This document shows positions 1 through 10,005 of a DNA stretch of 44,619 nucleotides, one piece after another. Origin of the DNA: Aeromonas fluvialis (GTDB lineage Bacteria; Pseudomonadota; Gammaproteobacteria; Enterobacterales; Aeromonadaceae); the NCBI RefSeq assembly GCF_000819885.1, contig NZ_CDBO01000032.1, positions 1 through 44,619 of the forward strand, read 5' to 3'. The position numbers were made by a program, and so were the translations under genes. Position 1 is the first letter of the stretch. Every line of letters begins with the position of its first letter. The notes beneath the pieces are model-generated. The model searched no databases, had not been told where the DNA came from, and saw nothing but the letters and a program-made list of their open reading frames with translations.

Positions 1-77
1 ACTGCAAGCCGGTTATCAATGAGACGGCTGACTGCGCTCGTTGACGCCCGACTGTCTCGCTCATCAACAAACAACAT

Positions 78-107
78 AAAGGGCCAGCCCTCACAGGCTG
101 GCCCTTT
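78..107 (+). terminator. Strong stem-loop upstream of the first gene
   Basis: AAAGGGCCAGCC (78-89) pairs perfectly with GGCTGGCCCTTT (96-107) around a 6-nt loop. Only three T residues end the stem, so it is either a modest terminator for something left of the window or a leader hairpin 21 nt before the first gene. Seen in sequence; role inferred. Confidence 0.5.
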
Positions 108-128
108 GCATCATTGGAGTCACCGAAC

Positions 129-443
129 ATGACCCGTCTTATCACCGGACTCGAGGTGCATCGCTATGCCCCCGAGCTCAACAAACTGCATCTGCGTAAC
201 CGGCAGACGTTACCCGCTCCCGGCATCACCACCATCAAAGAGGCCAAAGCCCGCCTGTTTGGCCGCTGGCAGCCAGGGCATCAGGTGACCATCACCGTGA
301 GCCACCCCGACTACGTCAACCTCTCCCGGCTCTACCGAGGGCGACTGACAAACCTGACAGACCTCCCAGAGCACCTGACCAGACTACGCCAGCGCCACAA
401 CGTGCCTGGCACTATCATCCACACCCTGTTGAGGTATCGCTAA
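129..443 (+). CDS. Unrecognised 104-105 aa protein, coupled to the CbeA-like gene
   Basis: I do not recognise this family. The ATG at 129 is chosen over an in-frame TTG at 114 because GGAG (116-119) sits nine bases before it. The product is basic, Arg/His-rich and has no membrane segment or signal peptide. The stretch FGRWQPGHQVTITV faintly recalls the SymE-type beta segment, but not enough to assign it. The stop is followed after two bases by the ATG of the CbeA-like antitoxin gene, so the two are almost certainly co-translated. That position, next to an antitoxin with no toxin partner, makes a toxin or partner role possible. That is inference only. Confidence 0.6.
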   Translation: MTRLITGLEVHRYAPELNKLHLRNRQTLPAPGITTIKEAKARLFGRWQPGHQVTITVSHPDYVNLSRLYRGRLTNLTDLPEHLTRLRQRHNVPGTIIHTLLRYR

Positions 444-445
444 TC

Positions 446-853
446 ATGACCACACCCCATCCCACATACTCTGCCACGCACTATCCAGAGCTACAGACTC
501 TCACACCGCTCCCCAGCATTTGCTGGGGTCTGCCGCGTGATATCTCTCCACGCTTTGGCGCTCGTCTGATACAGAGTCGCTACCGGCTCGATTTTCTATC
601 CGATCGAGCCAGTCTGATAGGTGAATGGAGTGAGGTGCAGATAGCCAATCTCGACCAGGCTTTCCCGGAGCTCATCAAGGCACTGGAAGCCAAGCTGCTG
701 ACCGGTGAACTAGATGCCCAGCGTCAGCACTGCATCACTATCCAGCACGAAGGGTTCACCTGCGAAGCCGATACCCTTGGCAGCCACGGCTATGTCTACG
801 TGGCGATTTACCCCGCGATAAGCGCGGACATAACGCACTGCGCCAAGGCGTGA
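446..853 (+). CDS. cbeA: CbeA/YeeU-family type IV antitoxin, apparently without CbtA toxin
   Basis: The 135-aa product carries the family signature through its length: WGLP..I.P.FGARL near residues 28-41, then LDQAFP, LLTGEL and the C-terminal block CEADTLGSHGYVYVAIYP. In E. coli this family (YeeU, YagB, YfjZ) counteracts CbtA/YeeV-type toxins, by stabilising MreB and FtsZ filaments rather than binding the toxin directly. There the toxin gene directly follows the antitoxin. Here the 228 bases after the stop contain no CbtA-like frame, so the antitoxin is an orphan or uses another partner, perhaps the coupled upstream gene. The ATG at 446 is two bases after the upstream stop. Family assignment is firm; activity is unknown. 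Confidence 0.88.
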   Translation: MTTPHPTYSATHYPELQTLTPLPSICWGLPRDISPRFGARLIQSRYRLDFLSDRASLIGEWSEVQIANLDQAFPELIKALEAKLLTGELDAQRQHCITIQHEGFTCEADTLGSHGYVYVAIYPAISADITHCAKA

Positions 854-1081
854 CCGCATATCCACTGGTGGCCACACTAACACCGTGGTTATGATTCACT
901 ACTGACTCACCCAACTAAGAGAACTTCTGATCACCTATTAGCACATGCCTCTGACTAACTACGCCCAGAACACTCCAACAGCCTGAACACCACCAACTAA
1001 CCCAGCGTTTTCCCCTTCACTAAATACCTCTCCAACCCTGCCGCGCCAACGCGGTGGGGCGATGGCGTATGGAGCACCATC

Positions 1082-1582
1082 ATGTTGCATCACAAACTGA
1101 TCGCCGGGGAGATCCCCGGCACCTATCTCGTCACTGAGCTGATTAACGAAGAGGACCTGTTGACTATCGCTAACCAGATTGCCCGTCAGAAACTGGCCAA
1201 GGGGGTCGCGATTACCGACCAACACTTGGCACAACAGGCACTGCAAACCCTATTGCAGAGTAGGGAGCACGAAGTATTTGCCATGCTGTTTTTGGATAAC
1301 CAGCATCGGATCCTGGGATATGAAGAACTGTTTCGCGGCACGCTCAGCAGTGCCTCCGTCTACCCACGGGAAGTTGTTAAACGTGCGTTGGCGCTCAATG
1401 CTGCTGCTCTGATGCTGGTACATAACCACCCCTCCGGCCACCCGGAACCCAGTAGCGCGGATATCGAGATCACCCAACGATTGCAAAGCGCCTTGGCACT
1501 GGTGGATATCCGCACCTTGGATCATCTGGTTGTGGGCGGCGAAGGCATCGTGTCGCTGGCAGAGAGAGGAGTACTTGCCTAA
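1082..1582 (+). CDS. RadC/YeeS-family JAB (MPN) domain protein
   Basis: This 166-aa protein is the short RadC-like form common on genomic islands (YeeS, YkfG, YfjY). The zinc-binding JAB motif is intact: [14 protein letters not shown] gives H-x-H-x(9)-D, with the upstream conserved glutamate likely in [10 protein letters not shown]. The fold is that of a metal-dependent isopeptidase, but no substrate is established and the old link of RadC to DNA repair is not supported. GGAG (1072-1075) precedes the ATG. In E. coli CP4 islands radC-like genes sit next to cbeA/cbtA; here it follows cbeA after 228 bases. It ends before a good terminator. Confidence 0.9.
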   Translation: MLHHKLIAGEIPGTYLVTELINEEDLLTIANQIARQKLAKGVAITDQHLAQQALQTLLQSREHEVFAMLFLDNQHRILGYEELFRGTLSSASVYPREVVKRALALNAAALMLVHNHPSGHPEPSSADIEITQRLQSALALVDIRTLDHLVVGGEGIVSLAERGVLA

Positions 1583-1587
1583 CGAAT

Positions 1588-1645
1588 AAGGGCTCAGCCA
1601 AGCTATCCTTCGGCCTTGCTGAACCCTTTTCTTTTTATTTTTTCA
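1588..1645 (+). terminator. Rho-independent terminator after the RadC-like gene
   Basis: AAGGGCTCAGC (1588-1598) pairs with GCTGAACCCTT (1618-1628) with one mismatch, followed by a T-rich tract. It separates the RadC-like gene from the distal end of the CRISPR array. Confidence 0.75.
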
Positions 1646-1723
1646 GGTGAGGCGCAACAATAATCCTAGATTGGCCCCTTGAATATCCAGATCCTATCTA
1701 ACCACATCACCGCCTCACATCCA

Positions 1724-4010
<2,287 letters not shown>

Positions 4011-4186
4011 AGTCTTCTTGCAAAGACAGAAACAGCCTATCGGAAAACGGTATTCTGCGCCAACCCATGTCAGTTGGATCACAGATAGTCGATCCCGAAA
4101 GGCTGCTTTTCAATATATCGCGATTTATCAATTAGTTAAAAAATTGCCAATCTTCCGGATTTTTAATGAGCACTAGCGGTTGGCGT
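4011..4186 (-). promoter_or_regulatory. CRISPR leader
   Basis: About 176 bases lie between the cas2 stop and the first repeat. The cas2-proximal half is AT-rich, with runs such as TTAGTTAAAAAATTG on the plus strand. Its position, upstream of the array in the direction of crRNA transcription and opposite the degenerate repeat, identifies it as the leader where new spacers enter. No separate promoter could be assigned by eye. Confidence 0.75.
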
Positions 4187-4480
4187 TCAGATAATCAGGT
4201 CACTCTTGAAGATATCGAGGGCGGGTTTGGCGCCATGATGCTCCACCTTGCTGCGCCACTCCTTTCCGAGACGATAAAAACGCAGGCTATCGACATCCGG
4301 ATCATAGGTCTTTAACAGTTGATCCCGAAACCGCACCCACTGATCTGGTTCCACTTCGCATTCAAACACCGAGTACTGTACGCGCACACCATAGTCCAGA
4401 CAGATTTTTGCCAGATGGCGCAGACGCCGAGGCCCGTCAGGATCTTCCAGAGAAACATCGTAGGTCACCAATATCATCAT
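4187..4480 (-). CDS. cas2: CRISPR-associated endonuclease Cas2, type I-C
   Basis: The 97-aa product starts MMILVTYDVS, the first beta strand of the ferredoxin-like Cas2 fold, with the conserved aspartate in TYDVS. It continues with the RRLRHLAKICLDYG and RVQYSVFECEV segments typical of type I-C Cas2. Cas2 is the central dimer of the Cas1-Cas2 spacer integration complex. It is the last gene of the cas operon, 12 bases after the cas1 stop, with GAGG before the start. The array leader begins directly after it. Length matches the family. Confidence 0.97.
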   Translation of the reverse strand: MMILVTYDVSLEDPDGPRRLRHLAKICLDYGVRVQYSVFECEVEPDQWVRFRDQLLKTYDPDVDSLRFYRLGKEWRSKVEHHGAKPALDIFKSDLII

Positions 4481-4492
4481 GGCTGTACTACC

Positions 4493-5527
4493 TCACCGAT
4501 GAACATAGGGCGGATATTCCGCCAAATCACCGCGCAGATGTTGCGCAAGCAACATGGCCTGCACATGCGGCAGCAGGCCGACGGCTACTTTTTCACCCAA
4601 GAACGGATGGGTAACTTCTTCCTGTTTTCTGGCTTGCCAGCTCTGTAACAACAACCGCCGGGTATCTTCCTTCATGGCGACTCCGCCCAGCATATCGGTT
4701 GTAAAATCACCCACCTTGACCTGCTGACGATTGATCAGGGTCAACACCAATCGATCCACTATCGGCGCTCGAAACTCCTCCAGCAAGTCCAACGCCAGGC
4801 TATCCCTTCCCGGCCGTTCTTCGTGCAAGAACCCCACTTGTGGATCCAGACCCACGCCCTGCAGCGCGCCACTGATCTCTTTCGAAAGCACGGAATACAT
4901 AAATGACAACATGGCATTGACGGGATCCTTCGGAGGGCGCCGAGTCCGGCCATCAAAAGTGAACCCCGTTTGCGCGTTGATCAGCTGACTGAATACCCCG
5001 AAATAATGGCGGGCTGCCTCCCCTTCAAAACCCAGGATGCGCGCCGGATCGCTCTGGCTTTTCAACTCGGTTACGATCTGCCGTAACCGATGCGCCGCTG
5101 CAGAGACATCCGGATTTGAACCATACGTTCGAAGATGCCGTTGCAGCACTACCCGCGAGGAGTGCACCTTTGCCACGACAATGTTGCGGGCAATATGGTT
5201 TTCACGACTATCCCCACAATCCGCGAGGCGAAACTGGGCGCGCCGTAGCAAGACATTCCCGGTTTGTTTACCCACCACCCGGGCCTGAAAACGACCAAAG
5301 GCATCGTAAAACGCCAGTTGTGTGCCGTTTTCACCACAAAACCCCATCAACTGCGGCGATACCATCACATTGCCAAAGCAAAAGATGTTACCCACCGAAT
5401 GAATGGGTATCTGCAACAATTTTTTGCGTTGCCCCTCGACCGTCTGCTCCACCAGCAGCGTTTCCCGCTCCTTGTGCAGATAGGCGCCATCACGAGTGAT
5501 ATAGAGACTGTTTTGCAATTTTTTCAC
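4493..5527 (-). CDS. cas1: CRISPR-associated integrase Cas1, type I-C
   Basis: The 344-aa product is full length. The catalytic metal-binding residues are visible: glutamate in GFEGEAA (near 168-170), histidine in FLHEERPG (H235) and aspartate in SLALDLLEEF (near 247). Cas1 integrates spacers together with Cas2, and in Cas4-bearing systems with Cas4. The frame is open upstream to 5608, but the GTG at 5527 is chosen. It overlaps the cas4 stop as GTGA, has AGGAGGA just upstream, and gives the expected N-terminus LQNSLYITRDGAYLHKE. The overlap implies translational coupling to cas4. Confidence 0.97.
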   Translation of the reverse strand: MKKLQNSLYITRDGAYLHKERETLLVEQTVEGQRKKLLQIPIHSVGNIFCFGNVMVSPQLMGFCGENGTQLAFYDAFGRFQARVVGKQTGNVLLRRAQFRLADCGDSRENHIARNIVVAKVHSSRVVLQRHLRTYGSNPDVSAAAHRLRQIVTELKSQSDPARILGFEGEAARHYFGVFSQLINAQTGFTFDGRTRRPPKDPVNAMLSFMYSVLSKEISGALQGVGLDPQVGFLHEERPGRDSLALDLLEEFRAPIVDRLVLTLINRQQVKVGDFTTDMLGGVAMKEDTRRLLLQSWQARKQEEVTHPFLGEKVAVGLLPHVQAMLLAQHLRGDLAEYPPYVHR

Positions 5528-6153
5528 TCGTCGTCCTCCTGCATTGAGAATAGATCCGCTACATAGGCCACTGAGCGATCCCTTGCCTGATATTCCGGCT
5601 GACACCACTCCCGCAACGAACAGGCCTGGCAGTGCTTGCCCGGTTTTACATGTGGGATCTCACCCGATTTCAGCAATAGGGCGACCTGCGCGATAACCTG
5701 ATGCGTCCGCTCCCGCAATACCGCATCCAGCGCCACCTCCGTTCGACGCCGTATCTGCCAGTACCAGAGCGCACCCCGCTGTATAGACTGGCCGGTCATC
5801 TCCTCCAGACACAGCGCCTGGGCACACAACTGGATAGCATCGGCATCATGGCTCTTGGGTTTGCCACGCTTGTATTCCACAGGCAGCAGCTCCCCGCTGA
5901 CCAGATCCTTTTCCAGCAGATCAAGCTTGCCGGTCAGACCAAGGCGGAGGGCACTGACCAGTACCCCACGCTCATAACGCACGCCCTTGCGCGTTTCCGG
6001 CTCGCCCTGATCCACGCGCTGATGCAGCAACTGCCCTTGTGCTGTCAGCCAGTTTTCGGCCCAAACTTGACCGTTATGAATCAGGGCACATTGCCTTGGG
6101 CAAAACGCATAATGCTGCAATGCCGAAAGTGGGATCAGGCGGGGATCGTCCAT
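5524..6153 (-). CDS. cas4: CRISPR-associated exonuclease Cas4
   Basis: This RecB-like nuclease trims pre-spacers and helps choose the PAM and insertion orientation with Cas1-Cas2. Four cysteines for an iron-sulfur cluster are seen: FCPRQC near residues 18-22 and C-x2-C-x5-C in HCQACSLREWC near the C-terminus. The PD-(D/E)XK core is GKLDLLE followed by PVEYKRGKPK. The ATG at 6153 is chosen because GGTGA lies five bases upstream and the start DDPRLIPLSALQHY fits the family. In-frame GTG (6162) and TTG (6165) starts are alternatives. The stop overlaps the cas1 start. About 209 aa, normal length. Confidence 0.95.
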   Translation of the reverse strand: MDDPRLIPLSALQHYAFCPRQCALIHNGQVWAENWLTAQGQLLHQRVDQGEPETRKGVRYERGVLVSALRLGLTGKLDLLEKDLVSGELLPVEYKRGKPKSHDADAIQLCAQALCLEEMTGQSIQRGALWYWQIRRRTEVALDAVLRERTHQVIAQVALLLKSGEIPHVKPGKHCQACSLREWCQPEYQARDRSVAYVADLFSMQEDDE

Positions 6154-6190
6154 CGTTTTCACCAACAGTGATCATCCAAGGCAATGACAA

Positions 6191-7039
6191 TCAAAAGCCT
6201 TCGATAATTTCCGGCATCAAGCCGTCAAGGGATTCGACAGAAATGTCACCTTCTGCATTAACCATCAGAGAACGATGTACCTTAGCCGAGGAGTATTGGC
6301 CTGCTTTACAATTGTGTTTCCACCAAATGACCTTGACGACTTCCATGCTACCTTCTGGCCGTGCAGATGAGGCATCATTCTCGAAAAGCCGGGGCAGTAC
6401 AGATTTGAATATTTCAGCATCTGCATCACTGAAGCCGGTTTTTTCAGCCAATTGCGGATTAATACTGCCGTAGCACTCATAAATGCTCGTACCATCGACG
6501 CGATGCTTCATGCCCATGGTGTCAGAACTACGCTTGCTGCCATCGCCTTCACCATTCACGCTCTTGGTGATCTGAGTACTGGTGATGCTGACCGGTTCTT
6601 TACTAAATGCAGATTGCACCGTTACCGGGCCACGAATAGGGATGGAGACGCCACTCGCATCTGCTTCTTTGCCAAAGGCAAAAACCTGGCCGAAGGCGCG
6701 CACATCGAACCACTTGGCACAAGCCTTCTTGGCTGCGTCGTCCTTCTTGGTTTTTTTCGGGTTCCAGTTGTCTTTACCCAAACCATTCAGACTGGACTCG
6801 GCACGATTACGCAGACTGGTTTCGTCATCCGTTTTGCGATCATCAGATTGCACAAAGATGGATTGACCAGCCTCCTGCAGCCGATCACGCAACTTGCGTT
6901 TGATACAAACATCGGTGATCTCACCAAAGCCACCGTAATCGGTGCGCGGGCGATTGCCATTGAGCGGATCACCATTGGGATTGGCATTCTTCACACGCAG
7001 GACGAGGGCGAAATCGATCTTGTTTTGTAATGTGTTCAT
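6191..7039 (-). CDS. cas7c: Cascade backbone protein Cas7c (Csd2)
   Basis: The 282-aa product begins with the RRM-type strand DFALVLRVKNANPNGDPL, the signature of Csd2/Csh2 proteins. Further conserved blocks are FDVRAFGQVFAFGK, GPVTVQSAFS and MGMKHRV. Copies of Cas7 line the crRNA and form the backbone of the type I-C effector. AGGAGG sits five bases before the ATG. The gene lies between cas8c (15-base gap) and cas4 (about 37 bases to its chosen ATG) in the same operon. Nothing unusual in length or motifs. Confidence 0.97.
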   Translation of the reverse strand: MNTLQNKIDFALVLRVKNANPNGDPLNGNRPRTDYGGFGEITDVCIKRKLRDRLQEAGQSIFVQSDDRKTDDETSLRNRAESSLNGLGKDNWNPKKTKKDDAAKKACAKWFDVRAFGQVFAFGKEADASGVSIPIRGPVTVQSAFSKEPVSITSTQITKSVNGEGDGSKRSSDTMGMKHRVDGTSIYECYGSINPQLAEKTGFSDADAEIFKSVLPRLFENDASSARPEGSMEVVKVIWWKHNCKAGQYSSAKVHRSLMVNAEGDISVESLDGLMPEIIEGF

Positions 7040-7054
7040 GTTGGCCTCCTAGGC

Positions 7055-7480
7055 TTATACGCTTTCTTCGGTGAGTTGTTCTTCGGATTCGGCCACTTCG
7101 CCCTTGCTCCAGAAACTGTGGCGCTGGGAATGAAACCCAAGCAGAAACTCGCCTGTCAGTGGCGTGTCACTGGTGCGTTCTGGAATTGTGTCAAGCAAAG
7201 CCACTACTTCATCCAGCAGCTTCTTACGCTTGGCAAGAAACCCCGCAGATTTGTCACTGCCCGCTTTTAGACGCGCCATATAGGGAGTTAAGGCCAACTC
7301 AATCGTCGTCCAGGTTGAGAACGGACGCGCCGCAAAGCGCTGCATGAATCGCGCTGCAGTGGTGTCGCGCTTCTTACCCTCTTCCGTCAAACGCAAGGCG
7401 TAGCTCTCAATGCTGTCGGCAATAGCCAGCAATTGTCCGTACAGATAGTCGCGAGTTTTTCGATCCTTCTCCAATTCCAT
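7055..7480 (-). CDS. cas11c: Cas11c small subunit from an internal start in cas8c
   Basis: An in-frame ATG at 7480 inside cas8c is preceded by AGAGGGG with a seven-base spacer (CTACCAA), a better Shine-Dalgarno than many gene starts here. Translation from it gives 141 aa, [15 protein letters not shown] onward, mostly helical and ending at the cas8c stop. Type I-C systems are known to make the small subunit Cas11 by independent translation of the cas8c 3' end, and this site fits that in place and size. Family behaviour is established; use of this exact start is inferred from the sequence. Confidence 0.75.
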   Translation of the reverse strand: MELEKDRKTRDYLYGQLLAIADSIESYALRLTEEGKKRDTTAARFMQRFAARPFSTWTTIELALTPYMARLKAGSDKSAGFLAKRKKLLDEVVALLDTIPERTSDTPLTGEFLLGFHSQRHSFWSKGEVAESEEQLTEESV

Positions 7481-9280
7481 TTGGTAGCCCCTCTCTTTGT
7501 GATATCCCTTGAACAAAGCGCAGGCGATGCCAAGGGTCTTTTCCCATTGGCCTTCGTAGCCTGACTCACTCTTCTTGAAACCGATCCTGTTAATGGCACG
7601 CTGAAAAACTGATTCGACAACATCACGCGGCATTTCTTGTCCGTCGACAATGCATGGGAGCAAACGCTCTACCGTCGATTTCAGTATCTTTTCATCGATG
7701 ATCGTCTTTCGCTGAACGTCATCCCAGCGCCCGAACGCCGCAATGGCAATGTCGCGTGGCGATGGTGCACCTATAAACTTCTCATCCGCGCCGAAGTTCT
7801 GCGGCCACGCACATTTCGCATGCCAGTCTTCAATACGCCCCAAGAACTCTGAACCCTTCAGTTCGCGGTAGTAGGTAATGGCCATGCGCCCTGGCGTCGC
7901 AGAATCGACCCCCATGACCATGACGTCTGCTTCTGGCTTCAGTTTCGCGCCATAGCCAGCAATCGCACGAGCGAGCCGTAAGGCAAACAACTGCCCCGAA
8001 TCGGAGAAGCCTTTGAACTCTTGGGGTGCCTCAGGCAGCTCATCGCTGAAAAGATCAAACGAACTGGCACATGGGTCGGGAATGGGCTGGCCGGAAACCG
8101 CCCAACTCACCACCGCCAAATCAGCTGCGCGGTTCTTGTAGCCTTGCCGTGCAATAAGCCAGCGTAGTGCGTTGTGGGCCTTCTGGCTTACTTCGAACCC
8201 GACGCTGCAAACCTGTTTCTCGTAATCAGCCTTGTCGTCGGTGAAGCGGCCTTTGAAGGTCAGGCCGCTAAAGTCATTGGCAGATATGAGCTTCGCTCCG
8301 TCTCCGGGGTAGCGCAGAAACCGAGGGTGATTTTGCGCCAAGCGTGTCGGCACCCCTGTCGCTACACACAAGCCCAAGCGACTGTTCTTGGCCTCATCAA
8401 ACTTTGCCCAAGCCTCAATCAAGGTTTTGTCGTCCCATGTCCCGGAAGCATCATCCCCCGGAGTTTCTATACGCCACCGAACAAAAACCTTGTCATCCTC
8501 AACTTTTGTCTTCGCTCCGCTGCTGTTCTTGATACTCAGCGGGAAAATCCCTTCGGACGAGAGATCCGACCAAAGGCGTCCTTTCTTCAGATAGCACAGT
8601 ATCGAAGCGGCTTTCGGGTGCTTGAAACTCGACGCGCACCATTCCTCAAGCAGCCTGAAATACTCGACGTGCTTTTTTGCATACCTCAAATTCTGCTTGG
8701 TGAGGATGTCTGGCACCGCCTGCAAATACTCTGGCAGTAGGCCTTCACTTCTCAGCCGCTCTAGCGCTTTCTGCAGATCAGCGACTTTCGGTGCCTTCTC
8801 ATCGTCTTCATCTTCGTCGTCTGGCTCGGCCTCTTCACTATTCCCATTCGAACCTGCCAAGCCCAACCATTGCTTGTATGACAAGGCCAGCTCTTTCAGC
8901 TTTCCGTGCGCCTTGGTGAATGATTGCCCAGGAACCGACGTGCAAAAGTCTTCCAGCAACTGGACGTAGTTCTTGATGCCCTGAAGATGCGCTTGCTCCG
9001 GCAAATCCATTGCCATGTAGCCGACTTCTTCGCACAAAGGATGGGGGGCGACACCAGCGGTTCGACCAGCTGATTTTTCTGTAGCCGGGATCAGCGTTGC
9101 CGCTTCATCCCACTCCAGCTTGCGTGTTCGTCCCTTGCGAAAGTTGCCGTCCCCATCCAGGACAATTTCAATATGTGCTTGTTTTACAAAGTGCGAGACA
9201 GGCCATGGCCTTTTTCTTGGGTCTTCATCAAGCGAATGGCAGGCTTCGTAAGTTTCATACAGCTTCTGAATCCACCTCAT
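7055..9280 (-). CDS. cas8c: Type I-C large subunit Cas8c (Csd1)
   Basis: The product has about 741 aa, starting [14 protein letters not shown], a typical Csd1 N-terminus. Cas8c recognises the PAM and recruits Cas3 to the target-bound effector. The ATG at 9280 overlaps the cas5 stop as ATGA and has GGAGG upstream; the frame is open eight codons further, but those lack a better start. Many Csd1 proteins are near 600 aa, so this one is long. A strongly acidic run ([14 protein letters not shown], near residues 145-165) looks like a linker or insertion. The C-terminal helical part also carries an internal start for Cas11c. Confidence 0.95.
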   Translation of the reverse strand: MRWIQKLYETYEACHSLDEDPRKRPWPVSHFVKQAHIEIVLDGDGNFRKGRTRKLEWDEAATLIPATEKSAGRTAGVAPHPLCEEVGYMAMDLPEQAHLQGIKNYVQLLEDFCTSVPGQSFTKAHGKLKELALSYKQWLGLAGSNGNSEEAEPDDEDEDDEKAPKVADLQKALERLRSEGLLPEYLQAVPDILTKQNLRYAKKHVEYFRLLEEWCASSFKHPKAASILCYLKKGRLWSDLSSEGIFPLSIKNSSGAKTKVEDDKVFVRWRIETPGDDASGTWDDKTLIEAWAKFDEAKNSRLGLCVATGVPTRLAQNHPRFLRYPGDGAKLISANDFSGLTFKGRFTDDKADYEKQVCSVGFEVSQKAHNALRWLIARQGYKNRAADLAVVSWAVSGQPIPDPCASSFDLFSDELPEAPQEFKGFSDSGQLFALRLARAIAGYGAKLKPEADVMVMGVDSATPGRMAITYYRELKGSEFLGRIEDWHAKCAWPQNFGADEKFIGAPSPRDIAIAAFGRWDDVQRKTIIDEKILKSTVERLLPCIVDGQEMPRDVVESVFQRAINRIGFKKSESGYEGQWEKTLGIACALFKGYHKERGYQMELEKDRKTRDYLYGQLLAIADSIESYALRLTEEGKKRDTTAARFMQRFAARPFSTWTTIELALTPYMARLKAGSDKSAGFLAKRKKLLDEVVALLDTIPERTSDTPLTGEFLLGFHSQRHSFWSKGEVAESEEQLTEESV

Positions 9281-10005
9281 GCTTGCCCCTCCAGCTCGGC
9301 CCATTCGTCATCGGCAGCGCGCACGGTGTCACTCAGCCCGAAAGTTTTCACACTCATCGCGCGCACCCGCTTTCTAACGGAACATTGCTCAGGCCGGTCG
9401 AAGCGGATCACGCCGTCACGCATCACGATACGGGCGAAGCGCGCATGGAGCGCATCACCACCGACTTCGTCGGGGTAGTCGAAACCATGAAACATCAGGC
9501 CCAACGCCAACTCGTCAGCACTATCTAGTTCACTGGCTCCCGATCCAAATTCACAGGGTTCGACATAGCCCTGGCAGTCACGAGTGCCGAGGAAAATATC
9601 CTGCCGACCGCCGCGCTCCAGCATGCGTCGGGCGATGTTGTGGTGCTTGTGCTCGTTGCGGTCGGCTTCGAGTTCAGGGCGCGCAGTATTCCATTCGAAA
9701 TGGGCGCGAACTTGATACTCCACATCGGCCAAAAAGGTGTAGATCGCCAGCGTATTCCCGCCACTGTACTCCTGCGGCTTAGTGCCCTTGGTTTGGGTTC
9801 GGATGCGCTTCATCACGCGAATCTCATCAATGACCCAGACCAACGTCGGTTTCCAGTAGATGGATTTACAGATACCTTTCAGTGCTTCATACGTCGGCAC
9901 CTGATACGAAAACTTCTCGCCACCCACTTTGGTGAGCGGATCAGTGAAAAGGGCATAACGCCCCCACACCCTGAACTCAATACTGTTGCGATGCTCAGTC
10001 GACAT
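9277..10005 (-). CDS. cas5c: Cas5c (Cas5d), pre-crRNA processing endoribonuclease
   Basis: The 242-aa product is the Cas5 variant that replaces Cas6 in type I-C; no cas6 is present in the operon. It cuts the repeat RNA and stays bound to the 5' handle. Residues matching the known catalytic set are visible: tyrosine in KSIYWKP (Y50) and the pair K120-H121 in [12 protein letters not shown]. The RRM-like start is [15 protein letters not shown]. The start overlaps the cas3 end by 11 bases, with GGAG upstream, and the stop overlaps the cas8c start. Length and motifs are normal. Confidence 0.96.
   Translation of the reverse strand: MSTEHRNSIEFRVWGRYALFTDPLTKVGGEKFSYQVPTYEALKGICKSIYWKPTLVWVIDEIRVMKRIRTQTKGTKPQEYSGGNTLAIYTFLADVEYQVRAHFEWNTARPELEADRNEHKHHNIARRMLERGGRQDIFLGTRDCQGYVEPCEFGSGASELDSADELALGLMFHGFDYPDEVGGDALHARFARIVMRDGVIRFDRPEQCSVRKRVRAMSVKTFGLSDTVRAADDEWAELEGQA

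Noticed and set aside
854..1081. A CbtA toxin gene after the antitoxin
   Set aside because: All forward frames are interrupted by stops and none resembles CbtA/YeeV.
5528..5608. N-terminal extension of cas1 by 27 codons
   Set aside because: It lies wholly inside cas4, adds a low-similarity stretch, and the GTG at 5527 has an ideal ribosome site and the expected N-terminus.
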